Of a DNA stretch of 64,000 bases, positions 16,225 through 23,778 are shown in pieces. The notes beneath the pieces were generated by a model. The model made no database searches. It was given only the letters and a program-made list of their open reading frames with translations, and was not told the origin of the DNA. Each line of letters opens with the position of its first letter. The stretch's first letter is position 1. A program made the position numbers and the translations under genes. Source of the stretch: Bacteroidota bacterium (GTDB taxonomy: Bacteria; Bacteroidota; Bacteroidia; UKL13-3); assembly GCA_027491085.1 (NCBI GenBank), contig JAIXWW010000012.1, positions 106,628-170,627 of the forward strand, given 5' to 3'.

Positions 16225-17682
16225 CTATTTTGTCTCTGCAAATAAACTTTCTTGTTTTTCAAAATCGTACAAAGTGGTTCTGCGTAAACGGTAATAACTT
16301 AACCAATAATCTTTCAGAGTTCTATAATATTCATTTCTTGCCAAATCCTTTTCAGTTTGAGCAATATTTAAATTGGTATTATCTATTTTACCAATAAAAT
16401 ACCTATTCTTAGCCACTTCATAACGTTTTTGAGCTATGGTATCGGCTTTAGCACTTATACTAACACGCTGTTTTAATTGTTTGTACTGCATAACCAAAAA
16501 AACCACATCTTGCTCTAAATTTAAATACGCTAATTGTAACTGTGCGTCTTTGGCTTTAAATTGGTATTTAGCTTCTTTATAATCATTTCTAAACCTACCC
16601 CAATTCATTAAAGGTAAATTTAAACCTAAACTAACACGTTGTTGTTCTGCTGGATTTTTATAACTGTTTTCAAAATTACTTGCTGTTTGGCTTAAACCAT
16701 AAGTTGCATTTAATTCGGCATTGGGTAGCTGATTTAATCTGGCCCTTCTCAAGTTGGCTTCAATTTGTTTTTGTTCAATATTAATTTGAACAAAATCACT
16801 TCTACTTTTAATAGCATTACTCACTGCTTTTTCAATATCTGGCTCAAAAAATGGTAAATGTGTTTCAGGGTCTAATATAAATTCAGCGTTTTTAGGTAAG
16901 CCCAAAATAATTCTTAATTGATTCATACTTTGGTAATAGTTTAATTTAGCTTGATCCAAACTATTTTGTGCATTCATCAACCGTAATTCCGTTTGTAATA
17001 AATCATCTTCACCAATCTTTCCAAGATTATAGCGTCCTTTAGCCATGCGTAGTAATGTATCGTTAACACTTAAATTAAATTCGGCTAGTTTTAATTCAGC
17101 TTCTGCATTTACTGCATCAAAATAAGTTTGGGTGATTTGAATTGATAAATCTTCAGATCGCTCGGCATATAATCTTGAATTTTGTTTAAATCTTAATTTA
17201 GCTAATTGCCATTGGAATTTTAATTCATTAAACCTTAACAAGGGTTGGCTTATTGACACAATTAAAGGAGATGCCTGCCAATTAGTTAAACCATTTTGTG
17301 AAAGTAAATCAAATCTTGTTAAAGCCGAAGAAATAGAAACTACGCCTCCTGTGGCCATCAAATTTTGTTGTAAGTTTATACTTCCATACGACAATGCTTG
17401 CGTTCTTTCCACAAACTTTATAGTACCATCAGGCTGCATTACTTGACCTAAACTTCTATCTAATCCAGGCGCATTCAAATATGCATTAATTAATGGCAAC
17501 CTATTGGCCGATGAAGATTTATAATTTACTTGTGCTGCATAAAACAAATTTAAATTTATACTTGCTTGTAAACTTTTGTCTTTAGCCATTTGTACAGCTT
17601 GAAGCAAACTTAATTTTACTTGAGCATTTGCACAAAGAGGTAATAATACTATTAAATAAATGCCAATCTTAAATTTACTCAT
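16225..17682 (-). CDS. TolC family outer membrane protein
   Basis: The 485-residue exported protein has a signal peptide (about residues 1-20) and two OEP-type halves rich in long coiled helices, with typical repeats such as LAEFNLSVNDTLLRMAKGRYNLGKIGEDDLLQ and its second-half counterpart RYEVAKNRYFIGKIDNTNL. TolC-like proteins trimerise into a channel through the outer membrane for efflux or type I secretion. No membrane-fusion protein or inner-membrane pump lies beside it, so its partner must be encoded elsewhere. It is a single-gene unit facing YfhO. Confidence 0.92.
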   Translation of the reverse strand: MSKFKIGIYLIVLLPLCANAQVKLSLLQAVQMAKDKSLQASINLNLFYAAQVNYKSSSANRLPLINAYLNAPGLDRSLGQVMQPDGTIKFVERTQALSYGSINLQQNLMATGGVVSISSALTRFDLLSQNGLTNWQASPLIVSISQPLLRFNELKFQWQLAKLRFKQNSRLYAERSEDLSIQITQTYFDAVNAEAELKLAEFNLSVNDTLLRMAKGRYNLGKIGEDDLLQTELRLMNAQNSLDQAKLNYYQSMNQLRIILGLPKNAEFILDPETHLPFFEPDIEKAVSNAIKSRSDFVQINIEQKQIEANLRRARLNQLPNAELNATYGLSQTASNFENSYKNPAEQQRVSLGLNLPLMNWGRFRNDYKEAKYQFKAKDAQLQLAYLNLEQDVVFLVMQYKQLKQRVSISAKADTIAQKRYEVAKNRYFIGKIDNTNLNIAQTEKDLARNEYYRTLKDYWLSYYRLRRTTLYDFEKQESLFAETK

Positions 17683-17882
17683 ATTTGTATTCCTATTCTT
17701 TATTCGTTTTTGATGGTGAAATTCATTTCAAATTTTTATAAATAACAAACCATTCAAGGGTTAGCAATAAACAAAAACTTTTACTTAAAATGATTAAATA
17801 AAAAATTAATATGACAAACTAAATAAAAATTAACAGCATAAATATTATTAAAATATTACTCAAACTGAATGATTGGAATAAT

Positions 17883-17890
17883 TATATTTG
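17883..17890 (+). promoter_or_regulatory. Candidate -7 element of ybaB
   Basis: TATATTTG matches TAnnTTTG fully and is followed by TTGCAG, as at several promoters in this window. No TTTG lies at the expected 19-base distance, so this is a weak call. It is 25 bases upstream of the ATG. Confidence 0.35.
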
Positions 17891-17915
17891 TTGCAGTACC
17901 AAAAATTTTAAAAAT

Positions 17916-18215
17916 ATGTTTGAAAAATTAAACGAAGCAAAACAGAAAGCTGACGAAATGAAACAAAAGCTTGAAGCTATAAGTGTAGAAGGAACAGCAC
18001 AAGGAATAAGCATAGTAGCCAATGGCAATAAAAAAATTACATCCATAAATATTGATTCAGCATTATTAAAATCGGAAAATAAAGAACAAATAGAGGAATT
18101 ACTTTTAATAGCCATAGAGAGAGCAATGGAGCAAGCTGAAAATATTGCAGCAGCCGAAATGCGCGCAATGATGGGCGGAATGCTACCTGGTTTAGGAAAT
18201 TTATTTGGTAACTAA
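17916..18215 (+). CDS. ybaB: YbaB/EbfC family nucleoid-associated protein
   Basis: The 99-residue DNA-binding protein forms a dimer in the tweezer-like YbaB fold. It opens with a charged helix (LNEAKQKADEMKQKLEAI), followed by GISIVANGNKKITSINID and a second helix, then the Met/Gly-rich tail typical of the family (EMRAMMGGMLPGLGNLFGN). The usual neighbours dnaX and recR are not here. The ATG at 17916 is the natural start. Confidence 0.9.
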   Translation: MFEKLNEAKQKADEMKQKLEAISVEGTAQGISIVANGNKKITSINIDSALLKSENKEQIEELLLIAIERAMEQAENIAAAEMRAMMGGMLPGLGNLFGN

Positions 18216-18268
18216 TTGTACCTGTTATCCGTTTCAAACAGATATTAACAAAGAACAGATTCCCAAAT

Positions 18269-19006
18269 TTGCATCGCTTAAAATTCAATTATTTAATTTT
18301 TATTTTTTTTGTTGGGCTATTAAATACAAAAGCCCAACAAACTAAGCTATATATCAAAGGCTTTGTGGTTGGAGCAGATACAACAGCTACAATTCCATTA
18401 GCAAATATTCATAATATTACAACTCAAACGCGCTATATAACCAATAGATATGGTGCCTTTGGAATTACAGTTTCAGTTACTGATACCATCGAGTTTTCGG
18501 TAATTGGATACAAAACATACACATTAATTTGTAAAGATTATACCAAACAAGGCGATGTACCTATTATAGTAAAACTAAAACGCAACTATATAAAATTAAA
18601 GGAAGTTACTATTTCAAGTCAAAAACGAAAACAAGATAGCATGGCAAGAGCAGCTGCCAAACGATTGAGAACAGACCCTTTATTAAATAATTTTAGCACT
18701 TCAATTTCTATTTATAATGCTTCCCAAGGTGGAATTTTAAGTAGTATTTTAGCTAGTGGAAATAAAAAAATTCAAGAATACGAACACTTAATGCGTTTAA
18801 TTGAAATTTACCAAGAACAAAACCAAGTGAGTGAAAAATATAATGTTGAACTGGTAATGCGAACCACTCAACTCAATGAATTACAAGCAAAGGAATTAAT
18901 GAAATACTGTGAAATTCCCAATTATTTTGTACTCAACTCCAATGAGTACGATATCATTTTAGCAATTAAGAATTGCTACAAAGAGTGGAAGAATATAAAA
19001 CGATGA
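18269..19006 (+). CDS. Exported protein with CarboxypepD_reg-like domain
   Basis: The 245-residue product begins with a signal peptide (MHRLKFNYLIFIFFVGLLN, cut near KAQQ). It continues with one carboxypeptidase-regulatory-like beta domain (about residues 27-110: a strand LYIKGFV, PLANIHNI, then TNRYGAFGITV and VIGYKTY) and a charged helical remainder. Such domains usually sit at the front of TonB receptors; here there is no barrel. The start is inferred to be TTG at 18269, since no ATG exists near the signal peptide and a stop lies at 18209. It converges with the subtilase gene, 7 bases apart. Role unknown, probably periplasmic. Confidence 0.72.
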   Translation: MHRLKFNYLIFIFFVGLLNTKAQQTKLYIKGFVVGADTTATIPLANIHNITTQTRYITNRYGAFGITVSVTDTIEFSVIGYKTYTLICKDYTKQGDVPIIVKLKRNYIKLKEVTISSQKRKQDSMARAAAKRLRTDPLLNNFSTSISIYNASQGGILSSILASGNKKIQEYEHLMRLIEIYQEQNQVSEKYNVELVMRTTQLNELQAKELMKYCEIPNYFVLNSNEYDIILAIKNCYKEWKNIKR

Positions 19007-19013
19007 TAAGAAT

Positions 19014-20666
19014 TTACTTTTTATCTAATTGCTTAATTAATACTGAATTTCCTGTTTTTATTTTTAAAATGTAAAGCCCTTTTTTTAGTTTAAAGGTTTT
19101 ATTCAAACAAAACCTGTTTACATTTAATTCTACTCTTTCTGTTTGCTTTATCAATGATTTTCCATCCATTGAAGTAATTAAAATTTGGATTTTTTGCTTT
19201 GCATTAGAATGAATACAAACATGAAAATTTTTTTCCTCCAATTCTGTTACATCAATAATTGTATCTTGCTTATAATTTTCTAGTAATTGATAAGTTAATA
19301 AAAAATTAGGTGTTCCATATCCAATGTATTTATTGGGATTATTATAATTATTTGAACCTAGTGCAATCATTTGTTTGATATTAAAATTACTTGCATTAGG
19401 AAAAGCTTGCATTAAACACGCCACACCACCTGCTATTATTGGAGTAGCGTATGAAGTACCATTTCCTTTAACTATTTTAGCATCTTTCGATACAAAATCT
19501 ACCAATTCTCCAATGGTGACTATTTGTGGTCGGAACTTATTCCGTTTTGAAATACCTATTGAACTAAAAATAGAATTCTTATAAAAAATATTACAAGAGC
19601 CAACAGACAAAACACTATCAGCATCAGCAGGTGTGGTAATGGTTTCCCAAATTTTATTTCCTTCATTACCGGCACTTACTATTACTAAAATTCCATTTTT
19701 AGAGGCCAAATTAACCACTTTAGCAATAATGGTTTTATCACCTGAAAACTCTTTAACTTTATGGTTAAATAATTTATCGTCAAATTCAGAATAACCCAAT
19801 GATGATATGATGATGGAAACACCGATACTATCTGCAATTTCAGCTGCTTTAGCCCAATTGTATTCTTCAATAGGATATTCAAAATTTGAATTTTCAGTAC
19901 CAAATAAATAATAATTAGAATTGGGAGCAGTACCTACAAATTTATAGGGAACATTGGCTGCCATTATACTTAATACATTAAGTCCATGGTCATCAGTTTC
20001 GCCTGCCAACTCATTTTCATCTTCACCATTTAAATTATACGTTCCTTTTATTTTATTACTGTTAAAATAGTTTACTTTATTGAAATTATTGAATCCTGCA
20101 TCAAATACAGCAATGTTAATATCATTACCTTTAAAGTTTAATTCATGGAGTTTATCAATATTATTGAATAAAATTTGATCGGTAGCTTTGCCATAATAAA
20201 AATTGGAATCAATTATTTCTTTATTATCAAACCTTTGCTCTAGGGCATTTATCCTTTCATTCAAATCAATTGGTTTGTCTTTGACAACTGAATTTTCTAT
20301 ACCAATTTGTTTGATTTCATTAACAAAGTCAAATTTTGAAATTTTTTTTATGATTTCATCATCAGCCTTCACTACCAAGCCATTTAACCAATTAAGTTGG
20401 TATTGGTATGAAATAATAAATGGTAAAACTAACTTAATATAAGCTGTATCTACAGGTAAATCATTAAAATTTAAGGGTGGCAGGTTTAGTTTAAGCCTAC
20501 GTTCAATACTTGCCTTACTTAGGTAGTTTATTGGATTGAGTTTCGAAAAATTGGAGGTGTCTTTTTTATTAAATGAAATAAAGTAATATTTATTTTGTGC
20601 TTCAGCAGTAACAATACTACAAACCAAAATAATACACAGAAAAAAATTTCTAGTAATGTTCTTCAA
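19014..20666 (-). CDS. Secreted subtilisin-like S8 serine protease with T9SS-like tail
   Basis: This is a 550-residue secreted protease. A signal peptide (about 1-23) is followed by an N-terminal pro-like region and the catalytic domain. Triad residues are Asp189 (NIAVFDAGFN), His227 (DDHGLN, not the usual HGT) and Ser405 (NGTSYATP), with oxyanion Asn334 in SAGNEG. The last 80 residues form a beta domain ending YILKIKTGNSVLIKQLDKK, resembling a type IX secretion sorting tail, so export through T9SS is likely. The start is TTG (20664-20666). It begins 10 bases after the MBL gene and probably ends the ftsX-led operon. Confidence 0.88.
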   Translation of the reverse strand: MKNITRNFFLCIILVCSIVTAEAQNKYYFISFNKKDTSNFSKLNPINYLSKASIERRLKLNLPPLNFNDLPVDTAYIKLVLPFIISYQYQLNWLNGLVVKADDEIIKKISKFDFVNEIKQIGIENSVVKDKPIDLNERINALEQRFDNKEIIDSNFYYGKATDQILFNNIDKLHELNFKGNDINIAVFDAGFNNFNKVNYFNSNKIKGTYNLNGEDENELAGETDDHGLNVLSIMAANVPYKFVGTAPNSNYYLFGTENSNFEYPIEEYNWAKAAEIADSIGVSIIISSLGYSEFDDKLFNHKVKEFSGDKTIIAKVVNLASKNGILVIVSAGNEGNKIWETITTPADADSVLSVGSCNIFYKNSIFSSIGISKRNKFRPQIVTIGELVDFVSKDAKIVKGNGTSYATPIIAGGVACLMQAFPNASNFNIKQMIALGSNNYNNPNKYIGYGTPNFLLTYQLLENYKQDTIIDVTELEEKNFHVCIHSNAKQKIQILITSMDGKSLIKQTERVELNVNRFCLNKTFKLKKGLYILKIKTGNSVLIKQLDKK

Positions 20667-20676
20667 GGTAAATATT

Positions 20677-21447
20677 TTAAAAATTATCTAGTTCTAGCTC
20701 TAATCCGTCATAAGCTAGTTGAATATTGGATGGCAGTTCTGAATTTACATCATCATGTAACCCTAATTGATGACTGATATGGGTAAAATAAGCTTGCTTA
20801 GGTTTTAATTCATTGCATAATTCAATGGCTTCAGCTAATGTAAAATGTGATATATGACTTTCGCGCCTCAATGCATTTAATACCAAAACATCGCAGCCTT
20901 TTATTTTTTCTTTAACATCTTCGTCAATTTTATTCGCATCAGTTATGTAAACAAAATTATCAATCTTAAAACCTAAAACTGGCATTTTATGATGCCATAC
21001 CCTTAAAGGTATAATGGTTTTACCTAATAATTCGAAAGCCATTTCAGAAATAATGTGCATTTCCATCTCGGGTACACCTGGATATTTTGGTTCTTCAAAA
21101 GCATAATAAAACTCTTTCCTTATAGCTTTATCTACTTGGTTTTCGCAGTAAATATCAATAGGTTTTTTCATGATAAAATTAAATGCTCTTATATCATCTA
21201 AACCCGCTAAATGGTCACGGTGAGCATGCGTAAATAATATTGCCTCGCATGATGAAATACCACAAGTAAGCATTTGTTGCCTAAAATCAGGGCCAGTGTC
21301 TATAACAATATTATTATTGTTATATTGAATTAGAATAGATGAACGTAAACGTTTATCTTTTTGATTTAAAGATGAGCAAACTTGACACTTACAAGCTATT
21401 ATTGGAACTCCCTGCGAGGTACCAGTACCAAGGAAAGTAACTTTCAT
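20677..21447 (-). CDS. MBL-fold metal-dependent hydrolase (PhnP/RNase Z-like)
   Basis: This 256-residue metallo-beta-lactamase-fold hydrolase has the motif LFTHAHRDHLAGLDD (THxHxDH metal site), an opening FLGTGTSQGVPI as in RNase Z and PhnP relatives, CKCQVC near residue 20 (a PhnP-like Cys cluster), DTGPDFRQQM and a late THISHQLG. PhnP-type enzymes cleave cyclic phosphodiesters, which is the likely class of reaction; the substrate is not known. Its ATG directly abuts the uppP stop, with no spacing, so the two are co-transcribed. Confidence 0.88.
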   Translation of the reverse strand: MKVTFLGTGTSQGVPIIACKCQVCSSLNQKDKRLRSSILIQYNNNNIVIDTGPDFRQQMLTCGISSCEAILFTHAHRDHLAGLDDIRAFNFIMKKPIDIYCENQVDKAIRKEFYYAFEEPKYPGVPEMEMHIISEMAFELLGKTIIPLRVWHHKMPVLGFKIDNFVYITDANKIDEDVKEKIKGCDVLVLNALRRESHISHFTLAEAIELCNELKPKQAYFTHISHQLGLHDDVNSELPSNIQLAYDGLELELDNF

Positions 21448-22245
21448 TTATACAATACTTAGCGACATATCAGAACCTAAAAGTAAAAGGATAGTTCCTC
21501 CTACTATAATTCTGTACCAACCAAACAACCTGAATCCGTATTTATTTAAAAATGTTATAAATGCTTTGATAGCAAACATGGCTACGACAAAAGCAACTAA
21601 GTTACCAATAGCTAATAGAAAAATTCTGTCGTGACTGAAAAAGTTCAACTTTTTGTCGTGAAAATCTAATATTTTTTTAGCAGTAGCACCAAACATAGTA
21701 GGTACAGCTAGAAAGAACGAATACTCTGCAGCTGTTTTTCGGGTTAATTTTTGTTGTAGTCCACCAATTATGGTTGCAGCACTTCGCGATACTCCAGGAA
21801 TCATAGCTATACACTGATACAAACCTATCATGAAAGCATTGGTATTATTTACTTTTGTTTTTAAGTGTTTGTCTTTATCATTGAAAAATCTATCAACAAA
21901 AAGTAAAAACACCCCACCTATTAACAACATTACTGCAACTGTACCTGGGCTTTCTAATAATTCATCAATTTTATCGCTCAATAAAATACCTAAAATGGCA
22001 GCAGGAAAAAAGGAAATGAATAATTTCAAATAAAAGTCAAATGACTTAAAGAATCTCTTAAAATACAATACAACAACGGCTAAAATGGCACCCAACTGAA
22101 TGTTGATGGTGAAAAATTTAACAAAATCATCAGGTTCAATCCCCAAAATTGATGTTGCTAAAATCATGTGTCCAGTACTCGAAATAGGAAGGTATTCTGT
22201 TAAACCCTCCACTATTGCAATTATTATAGCTTGTATAATTGTCAT
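21448..22245 (-). CDS. uppP: Undecaprenyl-diphosphate phosphatase
   Basis: UppP (BacA) dephosphorylates undecaprenyl pyrophosphate so that the lipid carrier can be reused for peptidoglycan and surface polymers. The 265-residue multi-span protein has both family signatures: VEGLTEYLPISSTGHM near residue 13 and PGVSRSAATIIGG near residue 150, which supply the catalytic Glu, Ser, His and Arg. It sits 44 bases after the DUF3098 gene, in the common Bacteroidota order ftsX, DUF3098, uppP. High expression of this family can give bacitracin resistance. Confidence 0.96.
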   Translation of the reverse strand: MTIIQAIIIAIVEGLTEYLPISSTGHMILATSILGIEPDDFVKFFTINIQLGAILAVVVLYFKRFFKSFDFYLKLFISFFPAAILGILLSDKIDELLESPGTVAVMLLIGGVFLLFVDRFFNDKDKHLKTKVNNTNAFMIGLYQCIAMIPGVSRSAATIIGGLQQKLTRKTAAEYSFFLAVPTMFGATAKKILDFHDKKLNFFSHDRIFLLAIGNLVAFVVAMFAIKAFITFLNKYGFRLFGWYRIIVGGTILLLLGSDMSLSIV

Positions 22246-22289
22246 ATTAGTAATTTTATTAGAATGAAATAATTTAGGAATTTATAAAG

Positions 22290-22544
22290 TTAATCTTTTT
22301 TTGATTTCATTATTGCAAATATTTCAATAACAAAACCTAATAAAATCAATATTGGTGCTACTGTAACTTTGGTAGCATCTTCCAATATATTTTCTTTACC
22401 AGCCATTAAAGTAAAACCTAAAATAATTACTAAAACACCAGCTAGCATTAATATATAATTTTCTTTTCCAAAAATAAAATCTCCAGTTGGAGCTTGGCTT
22501 GCCTTTTCAGCAGTTTTTTTTGCGTTTGAAATTTTTTCGCTCAT
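22290..22544 (-). CDS. DUF3098 domain membrane protein
   Basis: The 84-residue protein starts with a Lys/Ala-rich cytoplasmic stretch and has two membrane segments (about 29-48 and 60-78), separated by AGKENILEDATK. The FGKENYILMLAGV and PILILLGFVIE patterns are those of DUF3098, a family found next to ftsX in Bacteroidota. No biochemical function is known; the constant position between ftsX and uppP suggests a division or cell-wall link. It begins 52 bases after ftsX. Confidence 0.88.
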   Translation of the reverse strand: MSEKISNAKKTAEKASQAPTGDFIFGKENYILMLAGVLVIILGFTLMAGKENILEDATKVTVAPILILLGFVIEIFAIMKSKKD

Positions 22545-22596
22545 CGTTATTGTTTTATAAATTTTATCAATATTAAATATTTTTTATCAAAAATAC

Positions 22597-23493
22597 CTAG
22601 TATAAATCTTCAATTTTTGTTTTTAAGTATTTATTAGTACTAAACCAGCTGCTTACCATACTAACAATTATGCCCGCAAGTATAAGAATTACAAACAAAA
22701 CCGTAAAACTTTGGGTGTTATATAAATATTGTATTTGTGGAAAATAAGTAGGTAAAATATTTAATACTATGAGTAATAATGCCACGGCTAAAATGCCACC
22801 ATATAAACCATTAAAAAAACTTCTGCTTATAAAAGGTTTTATAATAAACCAATGCGTTGCCCCTACTAATTGCATACTTTTTATGGAAAACCTACGTGCA
22901 TATAAATTTAAACGTATATTACTATTTATCAAAACTATAGCAATAACTATAAAAATGGCTGCCAAAGCCATTAAGATAAAACTTAGCGAACCTAAATTGG
23001 CACCTACATTTCCAAAAATAATTTCATTGTATTTTACTTCGGCTACTTTAGGCATTAATTGCAAAACATTTTTAAAATTTTGCATGCTTTCGCTATTAAC
23101 ACTTTCGGCTTTTAAAGTAACTTCAATTGAAGCTGGTAAAGGATTATAGCCTGCAAACTCTACTATGTCCTGCCCCATTTCTCTAGAAAGTTCCATAGCA
23201 GCAACATCCTTGCTAATAAATTTGGTTTCTTTAACCGAAGGCATTTTTTTGATGGAAGCCAAATTTGCATCAATTTCAGCTTGATTGATATCATCAGCTA
23301 GGTAAACGTTTACCAAAACATTTTCCTTAATGATGGTATTAAGCTGCGATGATTGAATATAAATTAATCCAAACAAACCTAACATGAGCAGCACCATGGC
23401 TATGCTAACTATTGACGATAAGTAAGATATGCGTTTTCTGCGGTTAACTTTTTTTAGTTGAGTATCCAATTTTAGTACAAAATTTAATACCAC
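22597..23493 (-). CDS. ftsX: Cell division protein FtsX
   Basis: FtsX is the membrane half of the FtsEX ABC-type complex, which couples division to activation of cell-wall hydrolases. The 298-residue protein has the FtsX plan: first membrane segment at about 24-47, a periplasmic domain, then three membrane segments near 170-195, 215-240 and 260-285, with MQLVGATHWFIIKPF before the third. The listed start is GTG (23491-23493); the later TTG at codon 9 is also possible. ftsE is not adjacent, which is usual in Bacteroidota. It appears to lead the run DUF3098, uppP, MBL, subtilase. Confidence 0.93.
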   Translation of the reverse strand: MVLNFVLKLDTQLKKVNRRKRISYLSSIVSIAMVLLMLGLFGLIYIQSSQLNTIIKENVLVNVYLADDINQAEIDANLASIKKMPSVKETKFISKDVAAMELSREMGQDIVEFAGYNPLPASIEVTLKAESVNSESMQNFKNVLQLMPKVAEVKYNEIIFGNVGANLGSLSFILMALAAIFIVIAIVLINSNIRLNLYARRFSIKSMQLVGATHWFIIKPFISRSFFNGLYGGILAVALLLIVLNILPTYFPQIQYLYNTQSFTVLFVILILAGIIVSMVSSWFSTNKYLKTKIEDLY

Positions 23494-23677
23494 GAAAATA
23501 ATTGATAAATAAGAGCATGTAACTAATTTAATCCACAGTTTTGTTTATGGTGTTGTTAATTCTATTTTTGGAGCTTAATTTTGGTTGACGAGTTGAAGAA
23601 TAAATCAAGGCGGGAATGTTTTGTAATCGATAGTTATCAAAATTCAATCAAATTGAAAAAAGGTAAAAATCATTGAT

Positions 23678-23749
23678 TTAGAATGTGGCTTTAGCCCATT
23701 CTTAATAATAAAAAAGCCTATTTGAATTGCCCTCATTTTTAAATGAGGG
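23678..23749. repeat. Two hairpins upstream of leuS
   Basis: The first (23678-23699) pairs GAATG..GGC with GCC..CATTC around TTTA, with one bulge. The second (23730-23749) is a perfect CCCTCATTT / AAATGAGGG stem with a 2-base loop, 29 bases before the leuS start. Neither has a T-run. They may be an intergenic repeat, or the second could fold in the leuS leader. No T-box features (this is not a Firmicute) were seen. Confidence 0.55.
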
Positions 23750-23778
23750 GTGCAAGAAAAAAAGAAAAATAACAAAGA

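Noticed and set aside
17882..18288. Minus-strand frames across ybaB
   Set aside because: They overlap the well-supported ybaB gene and its neighbour and contain no recognisable domain.
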